This document shows, piece after piece, positions 14,478-23,927 of a DNA stretch of 64,000 nucleotides. A program made the position numbers and the translations under genes. Origin of the DNA: Indioceanicola profundi (GTDB lineage: Bacteria; Pseudomonadota; Alphaproteobacteria; Azospirillales; Azospirillaceae); the NCBI RefSeq assembly GCF_003568845.1, contig NZ_CP030126.1, positions 2,897,501 to 2,961,500 of the forward strand, in the 5' to 3' direction. Within the stretch, counting starts at the first letter, position 1, and every line of letters begins with the position of its first letter. The notes beneath the pieces were generated by a model. That model was given only the letters and a program-made list of their open reading frames with translations, was not told where the DNA came from and did not search any database.

Positions 14478-15329
14478 TCAGCGGATCATCAGCACCGGCA
14501 CCTTGCAGGCGCGGACCATGGCGGTGGTGGTGCTGCCGATGATCAGGTTCCGGATGCGCGAATGCCCGTAGGCGCCCATGACCAGCAGGTCGATGCCGGC
14601 CTGCTCCACATAGGCGGCGATCACCTCTTCGGCATGGCCGGGCCGGGTCTCCGCATGAACCGGGTACCCCGCCTCCCGCAGCCGGGCCGCGGCGGCATCC
14701 AGGGCCGCTTCCGCCTGCGGCTTGGGGCTTCCGACCATCAGCAGATGGCATTCGATGCCGCGCAGCAGCGGCCCCTGGGCGATGATGTCCACCGCCTTGG
14801 TGGCGCTCGGGCCCCCGTCGAAGGCGATCAGGAACCGGTTCACCGGCCGGAAGGCCCGTGACGCCACCAGCACCGGCTTGTGGCTTGACCGCACCGCCCG
14901 CTCCAGGTTGGAGCCGAGATGCAGCCGGGCGAAGTCGGCGGCCTCGCCGCGCTTGCCGATGACGACCAGCCGCGCCTCGGCCTCGAACTCGGCCAGGGTT
15001 TCCACCAGATCGCCCTGGCGCAGCAGGCCTTGGGCATCCTGCCCGGCGGCCTGGATGCGGGCTTTCGCCTCTTCCAGGATGCTGCGCCCGCGCACCTGCA
15101 TGAGCTTGGCGCGCTGCTCGTCATGGGCCGTGAATTCCGCCAGCAGCTTCTGTCGATCATCCGCCGAAAGGCTGCCGCTGAGGTCGGCGGGGGCGGAGGA
15201 GACGTCGCGCCTGCCCAGCACATGCAGAAGCTCCACGGCATCGCCGGTGCGCTCCGCCGCCCAGGCCGCATGGTCGCATACGCTCTGCGTGTAGACCGAG
15301 CCGTCGACGCAGGCCAGGATCCTGGTCAT
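14478..15329 (-). CDS. Two-domain universal stress protein, 283 aa
   Basis: The ATG at 15329 is preceded by GGAGGAAACG, a near-ideal ribosome site. Two Usp folds are in tandem. The first (about 1-140) starts MTRILACVDGSVYTQSVCDH. The second (about 145-283) starts FLIAFDGGPSATKAVDII and ends in the nucleotide-binding signature MGAYGHSRIRNLIIGSTTTA, so only the C-terminal half is clearly ATP-binding. It begins 12 bp after the sulP stop, so the two form an operon. SulP-UspA pairs are common in proteobacteria and suggest stress control of anion or bicarbonate uptake. Confidence 0.88.
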   Translation of the reverse strand: MTRILACVDGSVYTQSVCDHAAWAAERTGDAVELLHVLGRRDVSSAPADLSGSLSADDRQKLLAEFTAHDEQRAKLMQVRGRSILEEAKARIQAAGQDAQGLLRQGDLVETLAEFEAEARLVVIGKRGEAADFARLHLGSNLERAVRSSHKPVLVASRAFRPVNRFLIAFDGGPSATKAVDIIAQGPLLRGIECHLLMVGSPKPQAEAALDAAAARLREAGYPVHAETRPGHAEEVIAAYVEQAGIDLLVMGAYGHSRIRNLIIGSTTTAMVRACKVPVLMIR

Positions 15330-15340
15330 CGTTTCCTCCC

Positions 15341-16828
15341 TCAATGCCCCATCAGGCGCTCCATGGCGCCGGGCTTGTCGTGGATGGCGAGCTTGTCCAG
15401 CAAGGTGGCGCTCGCTTCGTTCAGGCCGATGATCTCCACCTCCGCACCGTCCCGGCGGAATTTCAGCACGGCCATGTCCAGGGCGCCAACGCCGGACAGG
15501 TCCCAGATATGGGCGCGGCTGACATCGATCCGGACCTTCTCCAGCGCCTCCTTATGGTCGAAGGCGGCGGCGAAATCGGCGGCGGAGGCGAAGAAGACCT
15601 GCCCCTCGACGATATAGGTGCGCTCCCGCCCATCCTCGGACAGGGCGGAGGTGACGCGGAAGAGCTGCGCCACCTTGGAGGCGAAGAAGATGCCGGACAG
15701 CAGCACCCCGACCAGCACGCCCTGGGCCAGATCATGGGTGAAGACAACCACGACCACGGTGGCCAGCATGACCACGGAGGAGCGCTTGGGATTGGTCCTG
15801 AGGTCCCTCAGCGACGCCCAGCTGAAGGTGCCGATGGACACCATGATCATCACGGCCACCAGGGCCGCCATGGGAATCTGCCGCACCCAGTCGCCCAGCA
15901 CCACGATCATGAACAGCAGAACCGAACCGGCCACGAAGGTGGAAAGCCGGCCACGGCCGCCGGATTTCACATTGATCACCGACTGGCCGATCATGGCGCA
16001 GCCCGCCATGCCGCCCAGGAAGCCGGTGGCGAAGTTGGCGACGCCCTGGCCCACGCACTCGCGGTTCTTGTTGCTGGGCGTATCCGTCAGATCGTCGACG
16101 ATCTGCGCCGTCATCAGCGATTCCAGCAGGCCCACGACCATCATCGTCAGCGCGTAGGGGAAGATGATGGCCAGCGTCTCGAAATTCAGCGGCACGTCCG
16201 GGATCAGGAAGGACGGCAGGGCGGAGGGCAGCTCACCCATGTCGCCGACGGTGCGGAGATCGAGGCCGAAGCCGATGGAAACGGCCGTCAGCACCACGAT
16301 GCAGACCAGCGGGGACGGCACCGCCTTGGTCACCAGCGGCAGCAGATAGATGATCGCCAGCCCCGCCGCGACCATCACATAGGTGAGGGAGGGGACGTTC
16401 ACCAGTTCCGGGAGCTGCGCCATGAAGATCAGGATGGCGAGCGCGTTGACGAACCCGGTCATCACCGAGCGGGAGACGAAGCGCATCAAAGCACCCAGGC
16501 GCAGAAATCCCGCGATCACCTGGAGAATGCCGGTCAGCACCGTGGCGGCGAACAGGTACTCGACGCCATGTTCCCGCACCAGATCGACCATCAGCAGGGC
16601 CATGGCCCCCGTCGCCGCCGAGATCATGCCCGGCCGGCCGCCGGCGAAGGCGATGATCACGGCGATGGAGAAGGAGGCGTAGAGGCCGACCTTGGGATCG
16701 ACCCCGGCGATGATGGAAAAGGCGATCGCCTCCGGAATCAAAGCGAGAGCGACAACGAGACCCGCGAGGATGTCTCCCCGCGGATTGCCGAACCATTCGG
16801 CGCGCAGCCGCTGGACGTCGAAAGCCAT
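15341..16828 (-). CDS. SulP-family anion transporter with STAS domain, 495 aa
   Basis: The start ATG at 16828 follows AGGA. The N-terminal 390 residues form about a dozen membrane segments with SulP signatures: [20 protein letters not shown], a [13 protein letters not shown] loop, and [20 protein letters not shown]. The C-terminal STAS domain (about 400-490) includes [20 protein letters not shown]. Members import sulfate, bicarbonate or related anions, usually with Na+ or H+; the substrate cannot be told from sequence. It is cotranscribed with uspA. Confidence 0.88.
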   Translation of the reverse strand: MAFDVQRLRAEWFGNPRGDILAGLVVALALIPEAIAFSIIAGVDPKVGLYASFSIAVIIAFAGGRPGMISAATGAMALLMVDLVREHGVEYLFAATVLTGILQVIAGFLRLGALMRFVSRSVMTGFVNALAILIFMAQLPELVNVPSLTYVMVAAGLAIIYLLPLVTKAVPSPLVCIVVLTAVSIGFGLDLRTVGDMGELPSALPSFLIPDVPLNFETLAIIFPYALTMMVVGLLESLMTAQIVDDLTDTPSNKNRECVGQGVANFATGFLGGMAGCAMIGQSVINVKSGGRGRLSTFVAGSVLLFMIVVLGDWVRQIPMAALVAVMIMVSIGTFSWASLRDLRTNPKRSSVVMLATVVVVVFTHDLAQGVLVGVLLSGIFFASKVAQLFRVTSALSEDGRERTYIVEGQVFFASAADFAAAFDHKEALEKVRIDVSRAHIWDLSGVGALDMAVLKFRRDGAEVEIIGLNEASATLLDKLAIHDKPGAMERLMGH

Positions 16829-17154
16829 TGGGTGTTCCTGGATAGAATGGTAGCCGTGGATGTGCCTTGCCAAACGGGCACCTGCAGACCACGGGAGTGG
16901 AATTCTACATGGAAATGCTGCCGGATGCCCCTGGATCGGGCGCCGGGCCGGCTTAGCGGCGGGCAGTCAAGGCGGCGTATTGCAATGCAGCATGGCACCC
17001 TTTGTAGCAGAGCTGCCGCTTCCGATGCAATTCCCGGCATCGGGATACCGAAATGCACCGAAGGAATGGTTCAGCGCCCGTTCCATCACCCTGCCGCATG
17101 GCTTGTGCACTGCGGCTGGGCTAGGATCGCGTACCCGCCCAACCTGGAACCGCC
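16829..17154. other. Divergent intergenic region between sulP and the AEC transporter gene
   Basis: This 326-bp gap has no credible gene. It contains a perfect 7-bp inverted repeat CCGATGC/GCATCGG at 17022-17043 and several TGCAAT words near 16981-17030. These may belong to promoters for either flanking gene, but no convincing -35/-10 pair is seen. Confidence 0.4.
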
Positions 17155-18108
17155 ATGTCCGCCCTGATCGATGTCGCCCTGCCCGTCTTCGCCATCATGC
17201 TGTGCGGCGTGCTGGCCGGCCGGGCGAAGCTGATGGGCACCGATGCGGCCTTGGCGCTGAACACCTTCGTCTACTGGTTCGCCCTGCCGCCGCTGCTGTT
17301 CCTGGGCATGGCGCGCGCCCCGCTCCAGGACATACTGAACGGCCCCTTCATGGCCGTCTTCCTGACCAGCCTGTTCGCCACCGCCGGGCTGGCCATCGTG
17401 ATCGTGAAGCTGTTCGCCCGCGGCACGCCGGCGGATTCCCTGGTGCAGCACGGGCTGAACGCCAGCTTTTCCAACACCGGCTACATGGGCATCCCCCTGT
17501 TCCTGGCCGCCTTCGGCCAGAACGGGCTGGCCCCGGTGATCCTGGCGACCATCCTGATCTCCAGCCTAGTGATCGGCGTCGCCGTGACGGGGATCGAGGC
17601 GGCGCGCGCCCATGGGCAGGGGCTGGGCACGGCGCTTGGCAATGTGGCGAAGTCGCTGGTGAAGAACCCGCTGGTGATGTCGCCGCTGGTCGGGCTGATG
17701 GTGCCCCTGCTGGGCCTGCCCTTGCCGCGCGCCCTGGTCACGCTGGGCGATCTGCTGGGCAGTGCCGCCAGCCCCTGCGCCCTGTTCGCCATTGGACTGT
17801 TCCTGGCCGGCCGCCCCCTGCGCGGGGTGCTGGAACCGGACGTGATCCTGCTGACGGTGCTGAAGCTGGCGGTGCAGCCTCTGATCGCCTGGGCGCTGAT
17901 CCAATGGGTCTGGCCGCTTCCGCCCTTCTGGGCCGGAAGCTGCATCCTGCTGGCGGCACTGCCGACCGGCGCGCTCACCTTCGTCGTGGCCCAGCGCTAC
18001 GAACTGGAGATGGAGCACACCTCCACCGTCATCCTGGTCTCCACCATCGCCAGCGTCGCCACCCTCACCGCCGTGCTCACCTGGATACTGCCCCTGACGC
18101 CAAGCTGA
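17155..18108 (+). CDS. AEC-family (auxin efflux carrier-like) transporter, 317 aa
   Basis: The protein has ten predicted membrane segments in two five-helix bundles. It shows family features MSALIDVALPVFAIMLCGVL at the start, NASFSNTGYMGIPLFLAAFG in the first crossover, and ALPTGALTFVVAQRYELEME in the second. Bacterial members move malate, malonate or other carboxylates and amino acids. The substrate is not deducible here. The N-S-N-T-G-Y-M-G-I-P motif is intact. It stands alone, 62 bp before the endonuclease V gene. Confidence 0.87.
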   Translation: MSALIDVALPVFAIMLCGVLAGRAKLMGTDAALALNTFVYWFALPPLLFLGMARAPLQDILNGPFMAVFLTSLFATAGLAIVIVKLFARGTPADSLVQHGLNASFSNTGYMGIPLFLAAFGQNGLAPVILATILISSLVIGVAVTGIEAARAHGQGLGTALGNVAKSLVKNPLVMSPLVGLMVPLLGLPLPRALVTLGDLLGSAASPCALFAIGLFLAGRPLRGVLEPDVILLTVLKLAVQPLIAWALIQWVWPLPPFWAGSCILLAALPTGALTFVVAQRYELEMEHTSTVILVSTIASVATLTAVLTWILPLTPS

Positions 18109-18170
18109 CGCCGGGCCGAGGGCGGGCTGGGGGGCGGGCCGGGGGCGGGACAGGAAGCCCTTCCCGCCTG

Positions 18171-18902
18171 TTGTCCCGTTCCCATGCAGATCCCCGACCA
18201 TCCCCCGACTGGCTCGCCCCGCCCGACCTCAAAGCCGCCGGCACCGTGCAGCGCCTGCTGGCGGAGAAGGTGCGGGCGGAGCCGCTGGCCGGGCCGGTGC
18301 GCACCGTGGCCGGGGTGGATGTCAGCCAGTTCCCGCGCGATCCCCGCGGCCTGATCTTCGCCGCCGTCGTGCTGCTGGATGCGGAGACCATGAGGATACG
18401 GGAGGTGGCGACCGCCCTGCGCCGCGCCCCCATGCCCTATGTGCCGGGCTATCTCGGCTTCCGCGAGGTGCCGGCCCTGCTGGCCGCCTTCGCCGACCTC
18501 TCCACCCCGCCCGACCTGGTGATGGTGGACGGGCACGGGGTCAGCCATCCCCGCGGGCTGGGCATCGCCGCACATCTGGGCGTGCTGCTGGACCGTCCCT
18601 GCTTCGGCGTCGCCAAGAGCATCCTGGTCGGCAAGCCCGTGGCCGAGCTGGGGGAGGCGCGCGGCAGCACGGTGCCGTTGCGCTGGAAGAACCGGGACAT
18701 CGGCACCGTGCTGCGCACCAAGAACCGGGTGAACCCCGTCTTCATCTCCATCGGCCAGCGCGTGACGGAGGGGGAGGCGGTGGAATGGGCCCTGCGCCTG
18801 TCCCCCCGCTACCGCCTGCCCGAACCCACCCGGCAGGCGCATGAGGCCGCCAACGCCTTCCGCCGCCGCTGGCTGGAGGAGGGCGGCGCGGAACCGGAGT
18901 GA
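18171..18902 (+). CDS. nfi: Endonuclease V (start uncertain)
   Basis: The catalytic residues are in place: Asp in TVAGVDVSQF, Glu in YVPGYLGFREVPALL, Asp in MVDGHGVSHPRGLGIA and Lys in CFGVAKSILVG. Endonuclease V cuts DNA next to deaminated adenine (hypoxanthine). The frame has no ATG in the right place. A TTG at 18171 is the only usable start and has a poor ribosome site. An ATG at 18184 is out of phase by one base; adding one C to the C run near 18202 would give a natural N-terminus MQIPDHPPDWLAPPDLKAAG. The gene is thus probably intact in life with a missing base here. It precedes the LigD-like polymerase gene by 21 bp. Confidence 0.85.
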   Translation: MSRSHADPRPSPDWLAPPDLKAAGTVQRLLAEKVRAEPLAGPVRTVAGVDVSQFPRDPRGLIFAAVVLLDAETMRIREVATALRRAPMPYVPGYLGFREVPALLAAFADLSTPPDLVMVDGHGVSHPRGLGIAAHLGVLLDRPCFGVAKSILVGKPVAELGEARGSTVPLRWKNRDIGTVLRTKNRVNPVFISIGQRVTEGEAVEWALRLSPRYRLPEPTRQAHEAANAFRRRWLEEGGAEPE

Positions 18903-18923
18903 GCCCGTACGGGTTCTTTTCCC

Positions 18924-19826
18924 ATGCCCAGAACCGCCCGCAAACAGACGGAGAAGGAAGAGGCCGGCGTCACCATCGCCGGCATCGACCTCTCCAGCCC
19001 CGACAAGGTGCTCTGGCCCGGCCAGGGCGTGACCAAGCAGGACCTCGCCGAACACTGGGTGCGGGTGGCCGGGCTTGCCCTGCCCCATATCGCGAACCGC
19101 CCCTTGACCTTGATGCGCTGCCCGCGCGGGCGGCAGAGCTTCTGCTTCATCCAGAAGCACGCCCGCGCCGGCCTGCACCCCGCCGTCGCGACGATGGAGG
19201 TGCGGGAGCGGAACGGGGCCGCCCAGCCCTATCCCATGGCCACGGACGTGGCCGGGCTGGTGGCGCTGGCCCAGATCGGCGTGCTGGAGGTGCATCTGTT
19301 CGGCGCCGCCGCCCCCGACCTGGAGCAGCCGGACCGGCTGGTGCTGGACCTCGACCCCGGCGAGGATGTGGCGTGGGCGGAGGTGGCGGACGCCGCCCGG
19401 CTGATGCGCGGCCGGATGCAGGCGGCGGGGCTGGAGCCCTTCCTGATGTGGACCGGCGGCAAGGGCCTGCACGTCACCGCCCCCCTCGCCCCCGGCGCCG
19501 ACTGGGACCGGGCCCGCGCCCTGTCGGAGGGGCTGGCCCGCAGCCTGGAGGCGGAGCAGCCGGACCGCTTCACCGCCACGGCATCGAAGGCCGGGCGCAA
19601 GGGCCGCATCTATGTGGACTGGCTGCGCAACGGCTTCGGCGCCACCGCCGTCGCCCCCTACAGCCCCCGCGCCCGCGAAGGCGCCCCCGTCGCCCTGCCC
19701 ATGGCCTGGGACGATCTGAGGGACAGGAAGCCCACGGTGGGCGTCGCGACCCTGCCGGACCATCTGAAGTCGCGCGGCTCCGACCCCTGGGCCGGCTGGA
19801 AGAACGCCGCACGCAAACTGTCGTAG
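18924..19826 (+). CDS. Stand-alone LigD-type primase-polymerase, 300 aa
   Basis: The protein is the polymerase (PolDom) module of bacterial NHEJ ligase LigD. It contains SSPDKVLWPGQGVTKQDLAE near the start, RCPRGRQSFCFIQKHARAG, the metal-binding LVLDLDPGEDVAW, the MWTGGKGLHVTAPL histidine motif, and ASKAGRKGRIYVDWLRNGFG near 235. LigD PolDom adds nucleotides, often ribonucleotides, at broken ends. Here it ends at 300 residues with no ligase or phosphoesterase domain and no ku gene beside it. It lies 21 bp after nfi, suggesting a small repair operon. Its TAG stop lies inside a CGTAGG palindrome. Confidence 0.87.
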   Translation: MPRTARKQTEKEEAGVTIAGIDLSSPDKVLWPGQGVTKQDLAEHWVRVAGLALPHIANRPLTLMRCPRGRQSFCFIQKHARAGLHPAVATMEVRERNGAAQPYPMATDVAGLVALAQIGVLEVHLFGAAAPDLEQPDRLVLDLDPGEDVAWAEVADAARLMRGRMQAAGLEPFLMWTGGKGLHVTAPLAPGADWDRARALSEGLARSLEAEQPDRFTATASKAGRKGRIYVDWLRNGFGATAVAPYSPRAREGAPVALPMAWDDLRDRKPTVGVATLPDHLKSRGSDPWAGWKNAARKLS

Positions 19827-19917
19827 GCCGGTCACGCGAACGCGTGGCCGACATTCTTCCGTGTCTGCGGATACCGTGCCCACCGATGTCGGCCGGGCAT
19901 CGCCCGTCCGACCTACG
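19822..19917. repeat. Paired-palindrome CGTAGG element, copy 3 (96 bp)
   Basis: It starts CGTAGGCCGGTCACGCG and ends CCGTCCGACCTACG, so the whole unit is flanked by inverted CGTAGG ends. Internal GCGTGGCCGACAT and GATGTCGGCCGGGC blocks pair with each other. It overlaps the stop codon of the LigD-like gene. Confidence 0.7.
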
Positions 19918-19980
19918 CCTGCACGCGATCCGGCGATATCATCTGCATTGGTCGCCTTGCACCCTCATGCCTGACCGCTA

Positions 19981-20023
19981 GCCACAGCCTCGCCCTGCGC
20001 TTGTCTGAAAGCGAGGCTGTGGC
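19981..20023. terminator. Perfect 12-bp hairpin after the nfi/LigD-like genes
   Basis: GCCACAGCCTCG (19981-19992) and CGAGGCTGTGGC (20012-20023) are exact reverse complements, with a 19-nt loop. No T-tract follows, so it may act as a transcript-end stabiliser or a Rho-assisted stop between the repair genes and the methyltransferase. Confidence 0.45.
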
Positions 20024-20068
20024 GGCCTCCCACTGCACTTCCATGCTACTCTCCGCCGCCCCTTCCCC

Positions 20069-21609
20069 ATGAGCCCACCCATGACCGACGCCGGCGGCTA
20101 TGTCACCGAGATCGCCTATACCCACGGCTTCCACGCCCAGATGGCCCCAGGGCCGGTGCCATTGGCCCTGGCCCTGCGCGGGGTGGAGCCGCCGGATTTC
20201 TCCCGCCCCTTCACCTGGTGCGAGCTGGGGTTCGGACAGGGGGTGAACCTTGCCTTGCTGGCCGCCTGCCATCCCCAGGGCCGCTTCTACGGCAACGACA
20301 TCCTGCCCGCCCATGTGGAGACCGCCCGCAGCCTTGCCGCGGCGGCGGGGGCCGCGAACCTGCACGTCACCGCCGACAGCTTCGCCAGCTATCTGGAGGC
20401 CCCGCTGCCGCCCATGGACGTGATCGCCCTGCATGGCGTCTGGAGCTGGGTGGGGGCGGAGAACCGGGGGCTGGTGGTGGAGTTCATCCGCCGAAGGCTG
20501 AAGCCCGGCGGGGTGGTCTATGTCAGCTACAACGCCTTGCCGGGCTGGTCCCACCATCTGCCGTTGCGCCATCTGATGAAGGCGCATGTGGACCAGGATG
20601 CGGGACCCCTGGCGGAGCAGATCGGGCGGGCGCTGGACTTCGCGGGAAGGGTGGCCGCCGCGGGCGGAGGCTATTTCGCCGCGACACCCACGGCGCTGGA
20701 CCGGCTAGGCGACCTCAAGGGCCGGCCCGCCGGCTATCTGGCGCATGAGTATTTCAACCGCCACTGGGACCCGCAGCATTTCAGCGAGGCGGCGGGGGAG
20801 CTGGCAAGGGCAGGGCTCGCCTTCGCCGCCCCGGCCCTGCCCTCCGACCATCTGGACCACAGGGCGCTGCCGCCCGAACGCCATGCCCTGCTGCGGGAGG
20901 TCGGCGATCCCCTTCTGCGGGAGACGGTGCGCGACTTCCTGACCAACCAGCCCTTCCGCCGCGACCTGTTCACCAAGGCGGAGGAGATGAACGCCAGCGG
21001 CCTGCCGCCGGTGCGCGCCCAGCGCCAGGCCCCGCCCCTGCCCTGTTCGACATCCCCTTCGCCGCCCTGGCCCCCGCCCACCGCGTGCCCGGCATGGCCC
21101 GGCTGCCGCAGGGGGAGTTCGCCCTGGACCGTGATCTCTGCCTCCGCCTGATGGAAAGTCTGGCAGAGGCCCCGCGCAGCGCCGCCAGCCTCGCCCCATC
21201 CACAGGCCGCAGCGCGGAGGAGGTGGCGGAGGCGCTGGTCGCCCTGGCCGCCCTGAACCTCGCCGCCCCCGCTGTCGGAACGCCGCACTCGACCGCGACC
21301 GCATCCGCCTTCAACGCCCATGTGCTGGAGCTTGCGCGGGGCGGCGACACCATCTCCGCCCTGGCCGCCCCCGTGCTGGGCAGCGGGGTGGAGACCGAAC
21401 GGGTGGAGCGGCTGTTCCTGCTGGCCCTGCGGCAGGAGAGCGATCCGGTGGCCTTCGCCTGGAGCGTGCTGTCCGGCCGGGGGGAGCGGCTGGTGCGCGA
21501 CGGGCGGCTGCTGTCCAGCGCGGCCGATAATCTCGAGGAGCTGGGGGACCGCTGGCACCGCTTCGGGCGGGAGCGGCTGCCGGTGCTCCAGGCGCTGGGC
21601 GCCGCCTGA
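20069..21609 (+). pseudogene. SAM methyltransferase with regulatory domain, one-base frameshift
   Basis: The N-terminal part is a class I methyltransferase with the SAM-binding loop TWCELGFGQGVNLALLAA, followed by YGNDILPAHVETARSL and the DVIALHGVWSWV strand. A methyltransferase regulatory domain follows from about residue 225. Near residue 325 the frame slips at CCC 21041-21043; adding one C restores LFDIPFAALAPAHRVPGMAR and an unbroken frame to the TGA at 21609, 514 codons in all. Family members are typically about 500 residues, so the two pieces are clearly one gene. The substrate is unknown. A sequencing error is as likely as real loss. Confidence 0.82.
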
Positions 21610-21613
21610 CCAC

Positions 21614-22345
21614 TCAGCCCTGTTGCAGCAGGGCGTCCACGAAGGCGGGCACCACCTCCGTCGCCGGGCCGTAATGCCCCTCGGCGAAGGCCCGCGCCCC
21701 GTCCGACGGCTCCAGGTTCAGCTCCACCGTATGCGCCCCGTGCGCCCTGGCCTCCGCCACGAAGCCGGCGGCGGGGTAGACATTGCCGGAGGTGCCGATG
21801 GACACGAACAGGTCGCACTCCGCCAGCGCGCCGTAGATCCGCTCCATCTCCAGCGGCATCTCCCCGAACCAGACCACATGGGGGCGCATGCCGCCGGGCA
21901 GGCCGCAATGGGGGCAGGCGCTCTCCACCGACAGGTCCCCGCGCTCCTCCACCACATGGTCGCAGTACTGGCACCGGGCCTTCAGCAGCTCCCCATGCAT
22001 GTGGAGCGGGTGGCGGCTGCCGCCGCGTTCATGCAGGTCGTCGATGTTCTGGGTGACCAGCAGCACCTCCCCCCGCCACTCCCGCTCCAGCCGGGCCAGG
22101 GCGGCATGGGCGGCGTTGGGCTGGACATTCCGGTCCTGCAGGTCGCGCCGCCGCGTATTGTAGAAGGCCTGGACCTGCGCCGGATCGCGCACGAAGGCCT
22201 CCGGCGTCGCCACATCCTCCAGCCTCACCTTGGCCCAGATGCCGTCGGCGTCGCGGAAGGTGTGCAGCCCGGATTCCCGGCTGATCCCCGCACCGGTCAG
22301 GATCACGATGCGGGCGTCGCGGGGCAGGCGGATGTTGGTGGGCAT
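21614..22345 (-). CDS. cobB: Sirtuin NAD-dependent deacylase (CobB-type), 243 aa
   Basis: The NAD-binding GAGIS motif ([19 protein letters not shown]), the [12 protein letters not shown] motif, the catalytic histidine in [11 protein letters not shown] and the zinc CxxC pairs (CQYCDH, CPHCGL) are all present. A Tyr/Arg pair in [10 protein letters not shown] matches class III sirtuins, which remove succinyl and malonyl groups as well as acetyl. It is cytosolic and probably acts on acylated metabolic enzymes. The start at 22345 is a clean ATG. It is convergent with the methyltransferase gene (4-bp gap). Confidence 0.9.
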   Translation of the reverse strand: MPTNIRLPRDARIVILTGAGISRESGLHTFRDADGIWAKVRLEDVATPEAFVRDPAQVQAFYNTRRRDLQDRNVQPNAAHAALARLEREWRGEVLLVTQNIDDLHERGGSRHPLHMHGELLKARCQYCDHVVEERGDLSVESACPHCGLPGGMRPHVVWFGEMPLEMERIYGALAECDLFVSIGTSGNVYPAAGFVAEARAHGAHTVELNLEPSDGARAFAEGHYGPATEVVPAFVDALLQQG

Positions 22346-22481
22346 GGGATCGGCTCTGTCCTGTCGGTTGCAAGGGGCAGGTAGGGCAAGCCCGGGGGCG
22401 AGGTCAAGCCGCCCTCCAACAGCGGCAGCGCCGCTGGCGTCGCCATCATTAGCTCCCGACCCGCATCCCCGATCTTTTCAG

Positions 22482-22517
22482 CCGGCCCTTGAAGGTGGGC
22501 CGGACGCTTCTTTTCTC
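22482..22517 (+). terminator. Terminator-like hairpin upstream of the Na+ channel gene
   Basis: The stem CCGGCCC (22482-22488) / GGGCCGG (22497-22503) is followed by ACGCTTCTTTTCTC. No plus-strand gene ends here, so it may be an attenuator in the leader of the channel gene. Confidence 0.4.
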
Positions 22518-22542
22518 ATGGGCGCTGCAGCAAGGGTTGACC

Positions 22543-23406
22543 ATGACCGACACCGTCGCCTCCTCCTCCGCCTCCCGCCGCGTCCAGAGCCCGCTCCAAC
22601 GCCTGGTCGAATCGGCAGGGTTCCAGCGCTTCATCATCGCCGTCATCCTGGTCAATGCGGTCACGCTGGGGCTGGAGACGTCGGAAAGCGCGATGGCGGC
22701 CATGGGGCCGCTGCTGATAACGCTCGACAGGCTGGCCCTCGCCATTTTCGTGGTGGAGCTTGCGCTGAAGCTCTGGGTCTACCGGCTGGGCTTCTTCCGC
22801 CAGGGCTGGAACAATTTCGACTTCGCCATCGTGGCGGTGAGTCTGGCGCCGCTGGTCGGGGTAGGCTGGGGCGGGAACCTGTCGGTGCTGCGCGCCCTGC
22901 GCATCCTGCGGGTCCTACGGCTACTCTCCGTCGTGCCGCAGATGCGGGCGGTTATCCAGGCGCTGTTCGGGGCGCTGCCGGGCATGGGGGCGATCATCGC
23001 CGTGCTGGCGCTGATCTACTATGTCTCCGCCGTGCTGGCGACCAAGCTGTTCGCGGCCAGCTTCCCCGACTGGTTCGGCACCATCGGCCGGTCCATGTAC
23101 ACCCTGTTCCAGGTGATGACCCTGGAAAGCTGGTCCATGGGCATCGTCCGCCCGGTGATGGAGATCTACCCCTATGCCTGGGTGTTCTTCATACCCTTCA
23201 TCGTGCTGGTGACCTTCGCCGTGCTGAACCTGTTCATCGCCATCATCGTCAACTCCATGCAGGCGCTGCACGATGCCGACAGCAAGGCGGAGGCGGAAGC
23301 GCGGGAGGACAAGGCCCGCGCCGAGCGGGAGAGCATGGCCGACGAGCTGCGCGGGTTGAGGGCCGATCTGGCGGCGCTGCGGGCGGTGCTGGAGAAGCGG
23401 GGCTGA
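22543..23406 (+). CDS. Bacterial voltage-gated sodium channel (NaChBac family), 287 aa
   Basis: The ATG at 22543 follows AAGGGTTGACC. There is one six-helix domain: S1-S3 over residues 25-95, the charged S4 voltage sensor (LSVLRALRILRVLRLLSV) near 105-122, and S5 and S6 around the pore loop. The selectivity filter TLESWS near 180 is the Na+-selective type found in NaChBac relatives. S6 ends FAVLNLFIAIIVNSMQAL. A charged C-terminal coiled coil (about 245-287, Glu/Ala/Arg heptads) should hold the tetramer together, as in the family. It is an inner-membrane protein, possibly linked to motility or pH response. Confidence 0.9.
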   Translation: MTDTVASSSASRRVQSPLQRLVESAGFQRFIIAVILVNAVTLGLETSESAMAAMGPLLITLDRLALAIFVVELALKLWVYRLGFFRQGWNNFDFAIVAVSLAPLVGVGWGGNLSVLRALRILRVLRLLSVVPQMRAVIQALFGALPGMGAIIAVLALIYYVSAVLATKLFAASFPDWFGTIGRSMYTLFQVMTLESWSMGIVRPVMEIYPYAWVFFIPFIVLVTFAVLNLFIAIIVNSMQALHDADSKAEAEAREDKARAERESMADELRGLRADLAALRAVLEKRG

Positions 23407-23418
23407 GCGCCCGCCGGC

Positions 23419-23832
23419 TCAATCCTCCTCCGCCTGCTGCTCCAGCGCCTCCATGTCGTCGTCGCTGAAACCGAAATGGTGGCCGATCTCATGGATCAGC
23501 ACATGGCGGATCACGTCGGTCAGCTCTTCCCCGGTCTCGCACCAGTAATCCAGGATGGGCCGGCGGTAGAGATAGATCATCTCCGGTTCCGGATGGGGCT
23601 GGGTCATGCTCTGGAAGGGCAGCCCGATCCCGCGATAGAGGCCCAGTATGTCGAACGGGCTCTCCAGCTTCATCTCCTGCTCGGTCTCTTCGTCGGGAAA
23701 TTCCTCCACCTGGATGACCACATTGCCGACATGACGGCGCAGCTCCTCCGGGATGGTGTCGAAGGCGCGGGCGGCAATGGCCTCGAACTCCTCGATCGTG
23801 GGGGCGGTGGTGAAGCGGCGCAGGGATGTCAT
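23419..23832 (-). CDS. Metallopeptidase-like protein, minimal zincin family, 137 aa
   Basis: The zinc signature HEIGHHFGFSDDDME sits near residue 117-131 in the form HExxHxxGxxD, typical of the small zincin family (PF06262). An N-terminal helix RFTTAPTIEEFEAIAARAFD and a beta part MIYLYRRPILDYWCETGEEL complete the fold. The biological substrate of this family is not established. An ATG at 23832 is used; a slightly longer start at 23853 is possible, and neither has a strong ribosome site. It is convergent with the sodium channel gene. Confidence 0.85.
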   Translation of the reverse strand: MTSLRRFTTAPTIEEFEAIAARAFDTIPEELRRHVGNVVIQVEEFPDEETEQEMKLESPFDILGLYRGIGLPFQSMTQPHPEPEMIYLYRRPILDYWCETGEELTDVIRHVLIHEIGHHFGFSDDDMEALEQQAEED

Positions 23833-23927
23833 ACGGGAATGTCCAAGGATCATGATGGCTTGACGTGACGCCTTATCCCGGCCAGTTCAAGGCCGGCAAG
23901 AATGCAATTCGATTGGGGGGGAATCAG

